Shown in pieces: positions 8,984 through 17,831 of a DNA stretch of 46,797 bases. The stretch is from Polaromonas sp. (GTDB taxonomy: Bacteria; Pseudomonadota; Gammaproteobacteria; Burkholderiales; Burkholderiaceae_C), in contig NZ_JABBPF010000033.1 in NCBI RefSeq assembly GCF_012927415.1, positions 1-46,797 of the forward strand, in the 5' to 3' direction. The stretch's first letter is position 1. Every line of letters starts with the position of its first letter. The notes beneath the pieces were generated by a model that saw only the letters and a program-made list of their open reading frames with translations, searched no databases and was not told where the DNA came from. A program made the translations under genes and the position numbers.

Positions 8984-9361
8984 GGCGAGTTGCGGAGTTT
9001 GCGTTTGCCTTCCATCGGTCTGGACGTGATCATCTGTCGCGCCTGGTGCGCTGTGTGGCAATCCTTCGTTTAACGCTTGGCCCTCGATGATTGGCAAGTT
9101 TTGACTCAAGCACGAATTTTTTATCAAACCGAAGAACTGAATCAAGCAGTTTGAGGGTGATCACCTCGTTCGGCACACCGGTCCCAGTGGCCCACGGCCT
9201 GGCGCCCCGTCCAAATATGGATACAAGGTCAGATATGGGTCGAAACTGGCAGTTCGGGCGGACAAGGGGATTCGCTAACAAAATGAGAGCTATCCAAGTG
9301 CACTTCAGAACCACCAGGGGCAAAAACTGCTCAGATCCGCCTTACACCATCTCCCGCCAGA
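8984..9361. other. Intergenic stretch without a recognised gene
   Basis: This lies between the convergent DTW and pabBC genes. Short open frames exist on both strands, but none resembles a protein I recognise and none has a convincing ribosome binding site. The only structure I can name is a diverged copy of the 17-bp palindrome at 9274-9290. No strong terminator hairpin with a T-run was seen. Confidence 0.5.
9274..9290. repeat. 17-bp dispersed palindrome, diverged copy 2
   Basis: The sequence is GCTAACAAAATGAGAGC, followed by TAT. It keeps the GCTA...GAGC ends and 17-bp length of the family, but is the least symmetrical copy. Confidence 0.4.
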
Positions 9362-11113
9362 TCAAACCATCTGCGCCCCAATCCATCCGCGCAAACTATT
9401 CACAAACGCCCATTCCTGTACCCGTGGCAAGTCTGCCGCCAGAACCACGGCTTCAAGCAGCCTTCCATCCCGCAGCGCCAGCGCCCGCCCTACCCCGGGC
9501 AGCAGGCCGCAGGCCAGCGGCGGCGTGAGCCAGCGGCCGTCAATGAGCATCGCCACGTTGCCGCGGGTGCATTCGGTGATCTCGCCCCCCGTGTTCCACA
9601 GCACGGTATCGAACACGCCCGGCTGTGTCGGTGTGAAGTCGTCGTAGTGCGCACGGCGCGTGGTCTTGAAGCGCACGAATTCCCCGTGCGCTTCGTCAAT
9701 CGGTCGCTCGGCCAGCTGCAGCTGCACCTGCAGCGGCGACGGCTCCATAGCGCAGGCCTGGGCGCTCAGATGCCCGCCGGCATTGAGGAGCAGACGCACG
9801 CGCCACAAACCTTGCGGGTGAGCCAGCACCAGCTTTTGCAAACATTCGCGCGCTCGCCCTGCGTCCCAGGGATGGCCAAAATGCGCGGCGGCAGTGGCCA
9901 TACGCTGCAGATGGGCGGCAGCATGGCGTAGCTGACCGGCCTCCAGCGCCAGCGTTTCCAGGATGTCAAAAGGCATGCTCGCCCGCTCCAGAAACGCGCG
10001 CTTGTAATGCCATTCCTGCCATTCGGTTTGGGCCTGCGCGCCGGAAGTGATGCCGCTGCCAATGCCGCAACGCACTGCATTGCCGCGCAGGGTGACGGTG
10101 CGGATCGGCACATTGAAGATCGCCGCGCCGCCGGGTTGCACTACGCCCACGGCGCCGCAGTAGATGCCGCGTGGCCCGGATTCCAGTGCGCGGATGGCCT
10201 GCATGGCGCGAACCTTGGGCGCGCCGGTCACCGAGCCGCAGGGAAACAGCGCGGCAAACACGTCGGCCAGGCTGCAGCCAGCCCGCGTGCGGGCCTGCAC
10301 ATCGGAAGTCATCTGCCACACGGCGGGCAGCGCCTCGGTATGAAACAAACGAGGCACACGCACACTGAAGGGCTGGGCAATACGCGAAAGGTCATTGCGC
10401 AACAAGTCCACGATCATCACGTTTTCGGCCCGCTCCTTGGGCGATGTGCGCAAGCACTCGGCCTGCGCCTCGTCCTGCAAGGGAGTGGCCCCGCGTGGTG
10501 CCGTGCCCTTCATGGGACGGGTGAGCAGACGGCCGCCACGCCAGTCAAAAAACAGTTCCGGCGAAACCGACAGCAGTTGCTCGTCACCCATCTCGAGATA
10601 CGCCGCGTAGCCACCCGGCTGCGCGCGCTGCAGCGCACTGAACAAGGCAAGCGCCGGGCGCGCGCCACCGCCCTGCAGCGTGGCCTGCAGTTGCGCTGTG
10701 AAGTTGACCTGGTAGAACTCACCGCCGGCAATGGACCGCTGAATGTCGGCGAAGACGGCGTCGAAGTGCGCGCGCCCGGGCGGGGTATGCCAGTGCAGCG
10801 TCGGTGCGTCGTGCTGCTGCGACACCAGCTCCGGCCACGGCAACGCCTCGTCATGGACGGCAAACCAGGCCAGTGGTCCATCGGCGGCGTTGGTTTGCAG
10901 CGCGGCGTCAAACGCCGCTGCCGCCTCGTAGCGCAGCGCGCCCACACACCAGGCGCCCTGCCTGGCAGCGGCTTGAACGGCGTCAAGCACGGCCCGAACT
11001 TCGGCGGGCCGGTGCGCCACCAGCAGCTCACGCGGCGCGCCAAACGCGTGGCGCAGGCGCGGTGCGGCGCTGTCGTGCGGGTTGGCAAAGTCAATCAGTG
11101 AAAAAATGGTCAA
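9362..11113 (-). CDS. pabB: Aminodeoxychorismate synthase component I fused to 4-amino-4-deoxychorismate lyase
   Basis: This fusion makes 4-aminobenzoate for folate from chorismate. Residues 1 to about 370 are a chorismate-binding PabB domain, with RPMKGTAPRG, KERAENVMIVDLLRNDL and GSVTGAPKVRAM. From about 375 to 583 is a class IV aminotransferase-fold PabC domain, with FKTTRRAHYDDF and TECTRGNVAML, including the PLP lysine. The glutamine amidotransferase partner PabA is not in the window. There is no in-frame ATG near the 5' end; TTG at 11113 is preferred, with GAGG about 7 nt upstream. It lies downstream of nadA on the same strand, separated by a copy of the 17-bp palindrome. Confidence 0.9.
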   Translation of the reverse strand: MTIFSLIDFANPHDSAAPRLRHAFGAPRELLVAHRPAEVRAVLDAVQAAARQGAWCVGALRYEAAAAFDAALQTNAADGPLAWFAVHDEALPWPELVSQQHDAPTLHWHTPPGRAHFDAVFADIQRSIAGGEFYQVNFTAQLQATLQGGGARPALALFSALQRAQPGGYAAYLEMGDEQLLSVSPELFFDWRGGRLLTRPMKGTAPRGATPLQDEAQAECLRTSPKERAENVMIVDLLRNDLSRIAQPFSVRVPRLFHTEALPAVWQMTSDVQARTRAGCSLADVFAALFPCGSVTGAPKVRAMQAIRALESGPRGIYCGAVGVVQPGGAAIFNVPIRTVTLRGNAVRCGIGSGITSGAQAQTEWQEWHYKRAFLERASMPFDILETLALEAGQLRHAAAHLQRMATAAAHFGHPWDAGRARECLQKLVLAHPQGLWRVRLLLNAGGHLSAQACAMEPSPLQVQLQLAERPIDEAHGEFVRFKTTRRAHYDDFTPTQPGVFDTVLWNTGGEITECTRGNVAMLIDGRWLTPPLACGLLPGVGRALALRDGRLLEAVVLAADLPRVQEWAFVNSLRGWIGAQMV

Positions 11114-11148
11114 AAAAGCCTCAAGTCCTTTATTTTCGGTTACTGTTA

Positions 11149-11165
11149 GCTATCAAAAAAGAAGC
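11149..11165. repeat. 17-bp dispersed palindrome, copy 3
   Basis: The sequence is GCTATCAAAAAAGAAGC, in the 95-bp gap between nadA and pabB. It matches the other copies in length and ends. Confidence 0.6.
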
Positions 11166-11208
11166 AAGCGCAAGCGGCATGCACCTGCCGCTCCGGCAAG
11201 GCTCTGGC

Positions 11209-12330
11209 TCAGGCCGCGCCGATGTGGGGCACCAGGCCGGCGGTGGGCTGGCCATTGCGCAGCGCAGCCGTGAAGGCCAGCATGCGGTCAATCGGCAGGC
11301 GCGCCCGCAGTCCCAAAACCGGATCGACGTCAACTTCATTGGCGCCGGTTTCCAGCACCCGGGCCAGCCCGGCCAGGCTGTTCATGGCCATCCACGGGCA
11401 GTGCGCGCAGCTCTTGCAGGTGGCGCTATCGCCTGCAGTGGGCGCTTCGATAAATATTTTTCCGGGGTTGAGCGTGCGCAGCTTGTGCATCATGCCGCCG
11501 TCAGTGGCCACGATGAACTCGCCCGCATCCATCTCGCGCGCCGCCTTCAGGATGGCCGAGGTCGAGCCCACGGCGTCAGCCAGCGCAATCACGTCGGCGG
11601 GCGATTCGGGATGCACCAGCACCCTGGCGCCAGGATGCTCCTTTTTCAACGCCGCCAACTCAAAAGCCTTGAATTCGTCATGCACGATGCAGGCGCCGTT
11701 CCACATCACCATGTCGGCGCCGGTTTCGCGCTGAATGTAGCCGCCCAGGTGGCGGTCGGGCGCCCAGAGGATTTTCTGGCCCTTGTCTTTCAGCGCCCGC
11801 ACAATATCCAGCGCGCAACCGGAGGTCACCAGCCAGTCAGCGCGCGCCTTCACGGCCGCGCTGGTGTTGGCATAGACCACGACGGTGCGATCGGGGTGGG
11901 CGTCGCAAAATGCCGTGAAGGGGTCAATCGGGCAGCCCAGGTCCAGCGAGCAGGTGGCGTCCAGATCAGGCATCAGCACGCGCTTTTCGGGTGACAGGAT
12001 CTTGGCCGTCTCGCCCATGAAGCGCACGCCAGACACCACCAGCGTCTGCGCTGCATGGTCGCGACCGAAACGCGCCATTTCCAGTGAATCAGAGACGATT
12101 CCGCCGGTTTCTTCGGCTAAATCCTGTAAATCGGCGTGCACGTAGTAATGCGACACCATCACGGCATTGCGGCTTTCAAGAAGGCCGCGGATGCGCTCTT
12201 TCAGCGCGGCCCGCTCCGGCTGCGTTGGCTCGGCCGGCACGCGCGCCCAAGCGCGGCGGGTGCTGCAGGAAGCAGGCTCGCCCGGCCCATCGGCGCGGGG
12301 CTGCTCGTATTCAACGCTGATTTTGACCAT
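11209..12330 (-). CDS. nadA: Quinolinate synthase A
   Basis: NadA condenses iminoaspartate (from NadB) with dihydroxyacetone phosphate to give quinolinate, using a [4Fe-4S] cluster. The 373-residue protein has [17 protein letters not shown] near the start, [19 protein letters not shown] and a C-terminal [10 protein letters not shown]; these include the three cluster cysteines expected from E. coli Nad[15 protein letters not shown] is also characteristic. The ATG at 12330 is preferred over a GTG one codon upstream. It starts 12 bp after the nadC stop, so the two genes are surely cotranscribed, which is logical because NadC uses the NadA product. Confidence 0.95.
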   Translation of the reverse strand: MVKISVEYEQPRADGPGEPASCSTRRAWARVPAEPTQPERAALKERIRGLLESRNAVMVSHYYVHADLQDLAEETGGIVSDSLEMARFGRDHAAQTLVVSGVRFMGETAKILSPEKRVLMPDLDATCSLDLGCPIDPFTAFCDAHPDRTVVVYANTSAAVKARADWLVTSGCALDIVRALKDKGQKILWAPDRHLGGYIQRETGADMVMWNGACIVHDEFKAFELAALKKEHPGARVLVHPESPADVIALADAVGSTSAILKAAREMDAGEFIVATDGGMMHKLRTLNPGKIFIEAPTAGDSATCKSCAHCPWMAMNSLAGLARVLETGANEVDVDPVLGLRARLPIDRMLAFTAALRNGQPTAGLVPHIGAA

Positions 12331-12342
12331 CACAGATCCCGG

Positions 12343-13203
12343 TTAAGCGTCCAGCCGCATGGAAAAATCGGTCGCCCGCACATCCTTGGTCAGCGCGCCG
12401 ATGGAGATTCGGTGCACACCGGTTTCAGCCAGAGCGCGCAGGCCGTCCAGCGTCACGTTGCCAGAAATTTCCAGTATCGCCCGGCCATGGTTGATGCGCA
12501 CGGCCTGCTGCAGTGTGGCAAGGTCCATGTTGTCGAGCAGCACCATGCGGGCGCCCGCATCAAGCGCCTCGGCCAGCTGCGTCAGCGTTTCCACTTCAAT
12601 TTCGACAAAATCAGCGCCGGCCGCCATCTGCGCGGCGCGCTGCAGCACCTGCGCAATACCGCCGGCTGCCGCGATGTGGTTTTCCTTGATAAGAACCGCG
12701 TCATACAGGCCAAGGCGGTGATTAACCCCGCCGCCCGTACGCACCGCATATTTTTGCGCGAGGCGAAGCCCTGGCAGAGTTTTACGGGTATCGACGATTT
12801 TGGCGTCAGTTCCTGACACGATGGCGACGTAAGCCGCCGTTTTGCTTGCGACTGCACTCAGAAGCTGCAGGAAGTTCAGCGCCGTGCGTTCTGCCGACAG
12901 CAGGGCCTTGGCCTTGGCGCGCACCTCGAACACCACCTGATTGGCTTCGCAATGCTCGCCGTCCTTCACATGCCAGAGCAATTCGGCCGCAGGATCGAGC
13001 TGCTTGAAAGCGGCGTCAACCCAGGCTGCGCCGCAAATCACGGCGTCCTCGCGGGCCAGCACGCGCGCGCGTGACTGGCGCGTTGGTTCGATCAGCGCGG
13101 CGGTCAGATCGCCGCCGCCCATGTCCTCGGCCAGCGCGCGTGCCGCGTCGGCCCCTGCCAGCTGCGCCACCGCCTGCGCGGAAAAATCAAATGACTTCTT
13201 CAT
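12343..13203 (-). CDS. nadC: Nicotinate-nucleotide pyrophosphorylase (quinolinate phosphoribosyltransferase)
   Basis: NadC converts quinolinate and PRPP to nicotinate mononucleotide, with loss of CO2 and PPi. The 286-residue protein has the N-terminal EDMGGGDLTAALI, AERTALNFLQLLSAVASKTA, the substrate-binding DTRKTLPGLRLAQKYAVRTGGGVNHRLGLYD region and KENHIAAAGG, and ends with the TIM-barrel strands LEISGNVTLDGLRALAETGV. Length is typical. It is first in the leftward nadC-nadA-pabBC group and diverges from panD. Confidence 0.95.
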   Translation of the reverse strand: MKKSFDFSAQAVAQLAGADAARALAEDMGGGDLTAALIEPTRQSRARVLAREDAVICGAAWVDAAFKQLDPAAELLWHVKDGEHCEANQVVFEVRAKAKALLSAERTALNFLQLLSAVASKTAAYVAIVSGTDAKIVDTRKTLPGLRLAQKYAVRTGGGVNHRLGLYDAVLIKENHIAAAGGIAQVLQRAAQMAAGADFVEIEVETLTQLAEALDAGARMVLLDNMDLATLQQAVRINHGRAILEISGNVTLDGLRALAETGVHRISIGALTKDVRATDFSMRLDA

Positions 13204-13372
13204 AAACTACCCGGATAAAAGATCGCACATTGACGCGCATTAAAATAATTAATAATTAAAAATTCCTCAACGCCACCCCAAATGTTAGCGCCCAGCAAAA
13301 ACCAGCCGTGCGCAAATAGCTCGCCAACCCGCCTGGCGCCGGCTCTGGCCGCTGACTTTACTCTTTTCCACC
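13204..13372. promoter_or_regulatory. Shared divergent promoter region of nadC and panD
   Basis: This 169-bp gap separates two divergent cofactor operons. It contains an AT-only run of about 26 bp (near 13239-13264) in an otherwise GC-rich window. TTGACG at 13230-13235 is a plausible rightward -35 element, but I see no convincing -10 at 16-18 bp. Whether the two operons share a regulator is unknown. Confidence 0.35.
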
Positions 13373-13753
13373 ATGTTCAGAACCCTGCTCAAATCCAAAA
13401 TTCACCGCGCTGCCGTAACTCACTGCGAGCTTAATTACGAAGGCTCCTGCGCCATCGACGAAGACCTGCTCGATGCCGCCAACCTGACCGAAAGCGAGCA
13501 GGTCCACATCTGGAACATCAACAACGGCGAGCGCTTCATCACCTACGCCATCCGCGCCGAGCGCGGCAGCCGCATCATTTCGGTGAATGGCTCAGCGGCG
13601 CGGCGTGCCGCAGTCGGTGACCTGCTCATCATTGCCGCCTTTGCGCAGGTTGAGGAAAAGGAAGTCGCAGGTTTCGTCCCCAAGCTGGTGTTCGTCAACC
13701 CTGATAACTGCATCAAGGAAGAGCGCTCGACCATTCCGGTACAACTTGCCTGA
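13373..13753 (+). CDS. panD: Aspartate 1-decarboxylase (pyruvoyl enzyme precursor)
   Basis: PanD makes beta-alanine from aspartate for pantothenate. The 126-residue proenzyme carries the self-cleavage site YEGSC; cleavage between Gly24 and Ser25 gives the pyruvoyl group. Lys9 (LLKSKIHRA) and Tyr58 (near ITYAI) fit the active-site residues of the family. Length is the usual 120-130. It is first in the panD-bioB-panB-panC run, with 29 bp to bioB. Confidence 0.95.
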   Translation: MFRTLLKSKIHRAAVTHCELNYEGSCAIDEDLLDAANLTESEQVHIWNINNGERFITYAIRAERGSRIISVNGSAARRAAVGDLLIIAAFAQVEEKEVAGFVPKLVFVNPDNCIKEERSTIPVQLA

Positions 13754-13782
13754 GGCGGGCAGCATTTTTTTTCAGGTCCAGC

Positions 13783-14814
13783 ATGTCTACATTCACCGAG
13801 CAAACCGTCACCTTGCACCGCCCCCGCACGCCAGCTTCGCTGACGCCCAAAACTGGCGCACCGCGCTGGAACATAAACGCGATTGAGGCCCTGTTCAACC
13901 TGCCTTTTCCCGAACTGATGTTCCAGGCGCAGACAGTTCACCGCGAAAACTTCGACCCCACAGGCCTTGAATTTGCCACCCTGCTGTCGGTCAAGACCGG
14001 CGGTTGCGCCGAAGACTGCGGCTACTGCCCGCAAGCCGCCCGCTATGACACCGGCGTGGAGGCCGGCAAGCTGATGGAGCCGGCCGAAGTGCTGCTGGCG
14101 GCCCGGCGCGCGCAGGCTGCGGGTGCCACGCGCTTTTGCATGGGCGCGGCCTGGCGCTCGCCCAAAGAGCGCGACATTGAAAAAGTCGCCGAGCTGATTC
14201 GCACCGTCAAGGCGCTGGGGCTGGAAACCTGCGCCACGCTGGGCATGCTCGAAGACGGTCAGGCACAAACGCTGCAAAGCGCCGGCCTGGACTATTACAA
14301 CCACAACCTGGACAGCGCGCCCGACTTTTATGGCAACATCATCAGCACGCGCGACTACCAGGACCGGCTCGATACGCTGGCCAGAGTGCGCAGCGCCGGC
14401 GTCAAGGTCTGCTGCGGCGGCATTGTCGGCATGGGCGAAAGCCGCCGCCAGCGTGCCGGCCTGGTGGCAGAGCTGGCCAACCTTACGCCCTACCCTGAAT
14501 CGGTGCCGATCAACAACCTGGTGAAAGTTGAGGGCACGCCGCTGGCCGATCAAAAGGATTTGGCCGAACTGGACCCCTTTGAGTTCGTCCGCACCATTGC
14601 GGTGGCTCGCATCACCATGCCGACGGCCCGTGTGCGCCTGTCGGCCGGCCGCCAGCAGATGGGCGACGCGGTGCAGGCGCTGTGCTTTCTGGCCGGCGCC
14701 AACTCGATTTTTTACGGCGACAAACTGCTGACCACCGGCAACCCGGACACCGAAGCCGACGTGCGCCTGCTGGCGCGGCTCGGCATGACCCGCTCGGCCC
14801 CGCAAGCGGCCTGA
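13783..14814 (+). CDS. bioB: Biotin synthase
   Basis: BioB is a radical-SAM enzyme that inserts sulfur into dethiobiotin. The 343-residue protein has the SAM-cluster motif CAEDCGYC near residue 75-82, followed by [27 protein letters not shown] and [11 protein letters not shown] (with a cysteine linked to the [2Fe-2S] cluster), and a C-terminal [12 protein letters not shown] with the conserved arginine. About 40 residues precede the barrel, slightly longer than E. coli. No other bio gene is present; placing bioB among pan genes groups two coenzymes of acyl metabolism. Confidence 0.95.
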   Translation: MSTFTEQTVTLHRPRTPASLTPKTGAPRWNINAIEALFNLPFPELMFQAQTVHRENFDPTGLEFATLLSVKTGGCAEDCGYCPQAARYDTGVEAGKLMEPAEVLLAARRAQAAGATRFCMGAAWRSPKERDIEKVAELIRTVKALGLETCATLGMLEDGQAQTLQSAGLDYYNHNLDSAPDFYGNIISTRDYQDRLDTLARVRSAGVKVCCGGIVGMGESRRQRAGLVAELANLTPYPESVPINNLVKVEGTPLADQKDLAELDPFEFVRTIAVARITMPTARVRLSAGRQQMGDAVQALCFLAGANSIFYGDKLLTTGNPDTEADVRLLARLGMTRSAPQAA

Positions 14815-14892
14815 CTCGCCAGGACCCGCTGCTCCGGCGGCCGGCCCTGGACTGCCCCGGCAGATTAAACTCCCGCTCATTCAGGAGTGCCC

Positions 14893-15801
14893 ATGACCTC
14901 AGCCAACACCGCACCAAGCTCAGCGACCTCACCAACCTCTGCCGCCTCGCCCTACGGCACGCTGCCGCAGTCGTCAACCCCTTCAACGCGCAAGCCCGTC
15001 AGCCTGCCCCGGCTGCGCGAAATGCACGCCCGGGGTGAAAAAATCGCCATGCTGACCGCCTACGACGCCACCTTTGCCGCCGTGGCAGACGCCGCCGGGG
15101 TCGATTGCATCCTGGTCGGCGACTCGCTGGGCATGGTCTGCCAGGGCTTCAGCAGCACCGTCGGCGTGACACTGGAGGCCATGCGCCACCACACCGAGTG
15201 CGTCGCCAGCGGCTTGCGCCGCGCGCAGGGCGTGGCCTGGCTGATTGGCGACCTGCCCTTCGGCGCCTACCATGAGTCCAGGGAACAGGCGCTGCGTAGC
15301 GCCGTGGTGCTGATGCAGGCGGGCGCGCATATGGTCAAGCTGGAAGGCGGTGGCTGGACCGCTGACACGGTGCGTTTTCTGGTCGAGCGCGGCATTCCCG
15401 TATGCGCCCATTTGGGGCTCACGCCACAAACCGTTCACGCGCTGGGCGGCTACCGGGTGCAGGGCAAAACCGACGAAGCCGCCGCCGTGCTCAGACGCGA
15501 GGCTCAGGCGCTGCAGGATGCCGGCGCCTCCATGCTGGTGCTGGAAATGGTGCCGGCGGCGCTGGCGCTGGAGGTCACCCAGCTGCTGGCGCACTGCCCG
15601 ACCATCGGCATTGGCGCCGGCAGCGGCACCGCTGGCCAGGTGCTGGTGCTGCACGACATGCTGGGCATGAACCTGGGCAAGATGGCCAGGTTTGTGCGCA
15701 ATTTCATGGAAGGCGCGCCCGGTATACGGGGCGCCATGGAGGCCTATGTATGCGCCGTGAAAGACGGCAGTTTTCCGGTTAATAGCGTCCACGCGTGGTA
15801 A
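14893..15801 (+). CDS. panB: 3-methyl-2-oxobutanoate hydroxymethyltransferase
   Basis: PanB transfers a hydroxymethyl group from methylenetetrahydrofolate to alpha-ketoisovalerate, giving ketopantoate. The 302-residue protein has [57 protein letters not shown] segments (metal and substrate site) and [22 protein letters not shown]. The first ~35 residues are a Ser/Thr/Ala/Pro-rich tail not present in E. coli PanB and probably disordered. ATG at 14893 is chosen because AGGAG ends 5 nt upstream; a GTG two codons earlier overlaps that site. Confidence 0.94.
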   Translation: MTSANTAPSSATSPTSAASPYGTLPQSSTPSTRKPVSLPRLREMHARGEKIAMLTAYDATFAAVADAAGVDCILVGDSLGMVCQGFSSTVGVTLEAMRHHTECVASGLRRAQGVAWLIGDLPFGAYHESREQALRSAVVLMQAGAHMVKLEGGGWTADTVRFLVERGIPVCAHLGLTPQTVHALGGYRVQGKTDEAAAVLRREAQALQDAGASMLVLEMVPAALALEVTQLLAHCPTIGIGAGSGTAGQVLVLHDMLGMNLGKMARFVRNFMEGAPGIRGAMEAYVCAVKDGSFPVNSVHAW

Positions 15802-15840
15802 TTCAGATTCAGTTCATAACAAGCAGCCGGGGGAAACCAG

Positions 15841-16689
15841 ATGCACATCGTCCACACCATCGCCGAATTGCGCGACAAACTCAGCGGCTTCGAACGCCCG
15901 GCCTTTGTGCCCACCATGGGCAACCTGCATGACGGCCATATTGCGCTCGTCAAACAGGCCAGGCCGCTGGGCGACGTCACGGTGTCCAGCATTTTTGTCA
16001 ACCGCCTGCAATTTGCACCGCACGAAGACTTTGACAGCTACCCGCGCACCCTGGACGCCGATGCCCAGCGCCTGGAAGAGGCCGGCTGCGACGTGCTGTT
16101 TGCGCCGCGCGAGCGGGAGCTTTACCCGGAGCCGCAAACCTACAAGGTCCACCCGGCAAACGACCTGGCCGACATTCTCGAAGGGCACTTCCGCCCTGGT
16201 TTTTTCATTGGCGTCAGCACCGTGGTGCTCAAGCTTTTCTCATGCGTTTATGCCGGCATGCCCGCAGGCGTTGCCGCTTTCGGCAAGAAGGACTACCAGC
16301 AGGTGATGGTGGTGCGCCGCATGGTGCGGCAGTTCGCCCTGCCGATTGACATTCTGGCCGGCGAAACCCAGCGTGCCCAAGACGGGCTGGCGCTGTCATC
16401 GCGCAACGGCTATCTCAGCCCCGCCGAGCGCCGGGAGGCGGTGGAACTGTCCAGAGAGCTGCGAGCCCTGGGCGACGCCGCCAAAGCCAGCAACATGGCC
16501 GACCTGCCCACCCTGGAAGCCCAGGCTATGCAGGCGCTGGCACGCCGCGGCTGGAAGCCCGACTACCTGACCGTACGCCGCCGCGCCGACCTCCAGCCGC
16601 CACAGGGCGCGCTGGCGGACGAGCCACTGGTGGTGCTGGGCGCAGCCAACCTGGGCAATACGCGGCTGATTGACAATCTGGAAATTTGA
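15841..16689 (+). CDS. panC: Pantothenate synthetase
   Basis: PanC ligates pantoate and beta-alanine with ATP through a pantoyl-adenylate. The 282-residue protein has the nucleotidyltransferase motif [14 protein letters not shown], the pantoate-binding [23 protein letters not shown] and [10 protein letters not shown]. The more common motif residue at VNPxQF is VNRLQF here. It completes a group with panD and panB; ketopantoate reductase (panE) is not in the window. The 17-bp palindrome follows 17 bp after the stop. Confidence 0.95.
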   Translation: MHIVHTIAELRDKLSGFERPAFVPTMGNLHDGHIALVKQARPLGDVTVSSIFVNRLQFAPHEDFDSYPRTLDADAQRLEEAGCDVLFAPRERELYPEPQTYKVHPANDLADILEGHFRPGFFIGVSTVVLKLFSCVYAGMPAGVAAFGKKDYQQVMVVRRMVRQFALPIDILAGETQRAQDGLALSSRNGYLSPAERREAVELSRELRALGDAAKASNMADLPTLEAQAMQALARRGWKPDYLTVRRRADLQPPQGALADEPLVVLGAANLGNTRLIDNLEI

Positions 16690-17019
16690 TGAAGAGCGGC
16701 TGGTTGCTACTTTTTTAATAGCTGTATGTGGCGGAAAATAATGGACATGGTGCTTTTTTTCATCCTAAAACGACGGTCGGGCACCGACAACGACAGGAGC
16801 CAGATCCGCCGAAGCCCCAAAAAAGCTGCAGTCGGCGGGGGCGTGTAAGACGCTCATGTCTGTTATGTGAGCGTGGCCAGGGCACGCGAACCAGCAGTCA
16901 TTGAAGTCAGGCGCGACCGGTCCCAAAGTCGCGCAGGCCTTCATGGAGAGGGGACCCCGATTTCAGCCCTTGGGGTATAACCGGTCGAAACCTTGGCATT
17001 CTATTGAAGGACTTTCATC
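16690..17019. other. Intergenic stretch between panC and the cupin gene
   Basis: No coding frame is convincing. It holds a 17-bp palindrome copy at 16706-16722 and an inverted repeat GCGCGAC / GTCGCGC at 16911-16917 and 16928-16934 with a 10-nt centre. The latter lacks a T-run, so it is more likely an operator or chance than a terminator. AAGGA sits correctly before the cupin ATG. Confidence 0.5.
16706..16722. repeat. 17-bp dispersed palindrome, copy 4
   Basis: The sequence is GCTACTTTTTTAATAGC, just after the panC stop. Its reverse complement differs from copy 1 at only a few central positions. Confidence 0.65.
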
Positions 17020-17349
17020 ATGGCTATTGCGCATGCTGCATCGGGGCAAATCGTTGATGTTCAGCCCCTGGCCAGCCAGCTTTCCGAGGCAAGCACGGTT
17101 GCCCTGTTCAAGACCGATGAACTGGAGGTCATGCGCCTGGTCATGCCGGCGAGTAAAACCATGCCCCCGCACCGGGTCAAGGGTGAAATCACGATTCACT
17201 GCCTGGAAGGCGAAGTTGATCTCAAATTGAACGGACAGAGCCAGCGCATGAAAGCCGGCCAGCTGGTCTGGCTGGAAGGCAGCGTCGAGCATGCCTTGAC
17301 GGCGTTGCGGGACTCGTCGCTGCTGTTGACGATTGTTCTGCGCAAGTAG
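17020..17349 (+). CDS. Small single-domain cupin protein
   Basis: The 109-residue protein is a conserved-barrel cupin. It has a PHRVKGEITIHCLEGEVDLKLNG motif (cupin motif 1, with a single clear His), then MKAGQLVWLEGSVEHAL (motif 2, with the His near 91). Only part of the usual His/His/Glu/His metal set is present, so metal binding is uncertain. It has no signal peptide. Similar proteins of about 110 residues are common in Burkholderiales, with no assigned reaction. The ATG has AAGGA about 9 nt upstream. It appears to be transcribed alone. Confidence 0.75.
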   Translation: MAIAHAASGQIVDVQPLASQLSEASTVALFKTDELEVMRLVMPASKTMPPHRVKGEITIHCLEGEVDLKLNGQSQRMKAGQLVWLEGSVEHALTALRDSSLLLTIVLRK

Positions 17350-17396
17350 CGCCAGTTCTAGCGGACCTGACAAATGCCGCTTTCAACCTGGCACGG

Positions 17397-17678
17397 TTAG
17401 CGCAGGCAGAGCGCAGGCGGGGCGCTGACAGCGCTGTTGCTCAGATAGGCGCGCCAGGTACCGCCCCCCCCCGCCATGGTGGCGAGCTTCTGGCAGTACT
17501 GGTCGGCGCGGGCCAGGCCACCCAGGTCCGCGCCTTTGCCGGGATTGGCGCTGGTGACAAAAAACGACATGCCACTGGTAGCACTCGCCGGTCGGTCAGG
17601 GCGGCTTTGCGCGCACGCACTGAAAACAGGCACGGTCGCCGCCATCATGAGCAGGGGCAGTTTGCCGGATAGATGCAC
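17397..17678 (-). pseudogene. Truncated secreted lipoprotein gene
   Basis: The frame gives 93 residues: an n-region MHLSGK, a hydrophobic stretch and the lipobox VFSAC, then MSFFVTSANPGKGADLGGLARADQYCQKLA and TWRAYLS. I recognise that segment as the start of a larger family of secreted proteins of unknown function (usually about 180-200 residues). After TWRAYLSNSAV the likeness ends abruptly and the frame stops within about 12 codons, so the C-terminal half is gone. A run of nine C (G9 in the coding strand) at 17464-17472 lies inside, though the frame matches the family on both sides of it. Probably not functional; a short real lipoprotein cannot be excluded. Confidence 0.55.
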
Positions 17679-17831
17679 GTTGTTTATGGATGCACCCCTT
17701 GGACCTTGCTGAGAGGGACTGGCGCTGTGTCAAGGCAGTCAGCAACAGCCAGCTTGTCTTTGACGCCACAGCGTTCCGCAAAATCCCGGCTTCCGGCTCT
17801 GGTCGAATCCCCCACACCTGCACGGACAGCG

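Noticed and set aside
9030..9323. 97-codon minus-strand frame in the gap between the DTW and pabBC genes
   Set aside because: No family motif, no ribosome site, and a composition unlike the neighbouring genes; kept only as intergenic sequence.
10007..11101. Long plus-strand frame opposite pabBC
   Set aside because: It is a shadow of the pabBC gene, whose chorismate-binding and aminotransferase motifs are clear.
16911..16934. Inverted repeat GCGCGAC / GTCGCGC as a terminator after panC
   Set aside because: No T-run and far from the panC stop; noted only as structure in the gap.
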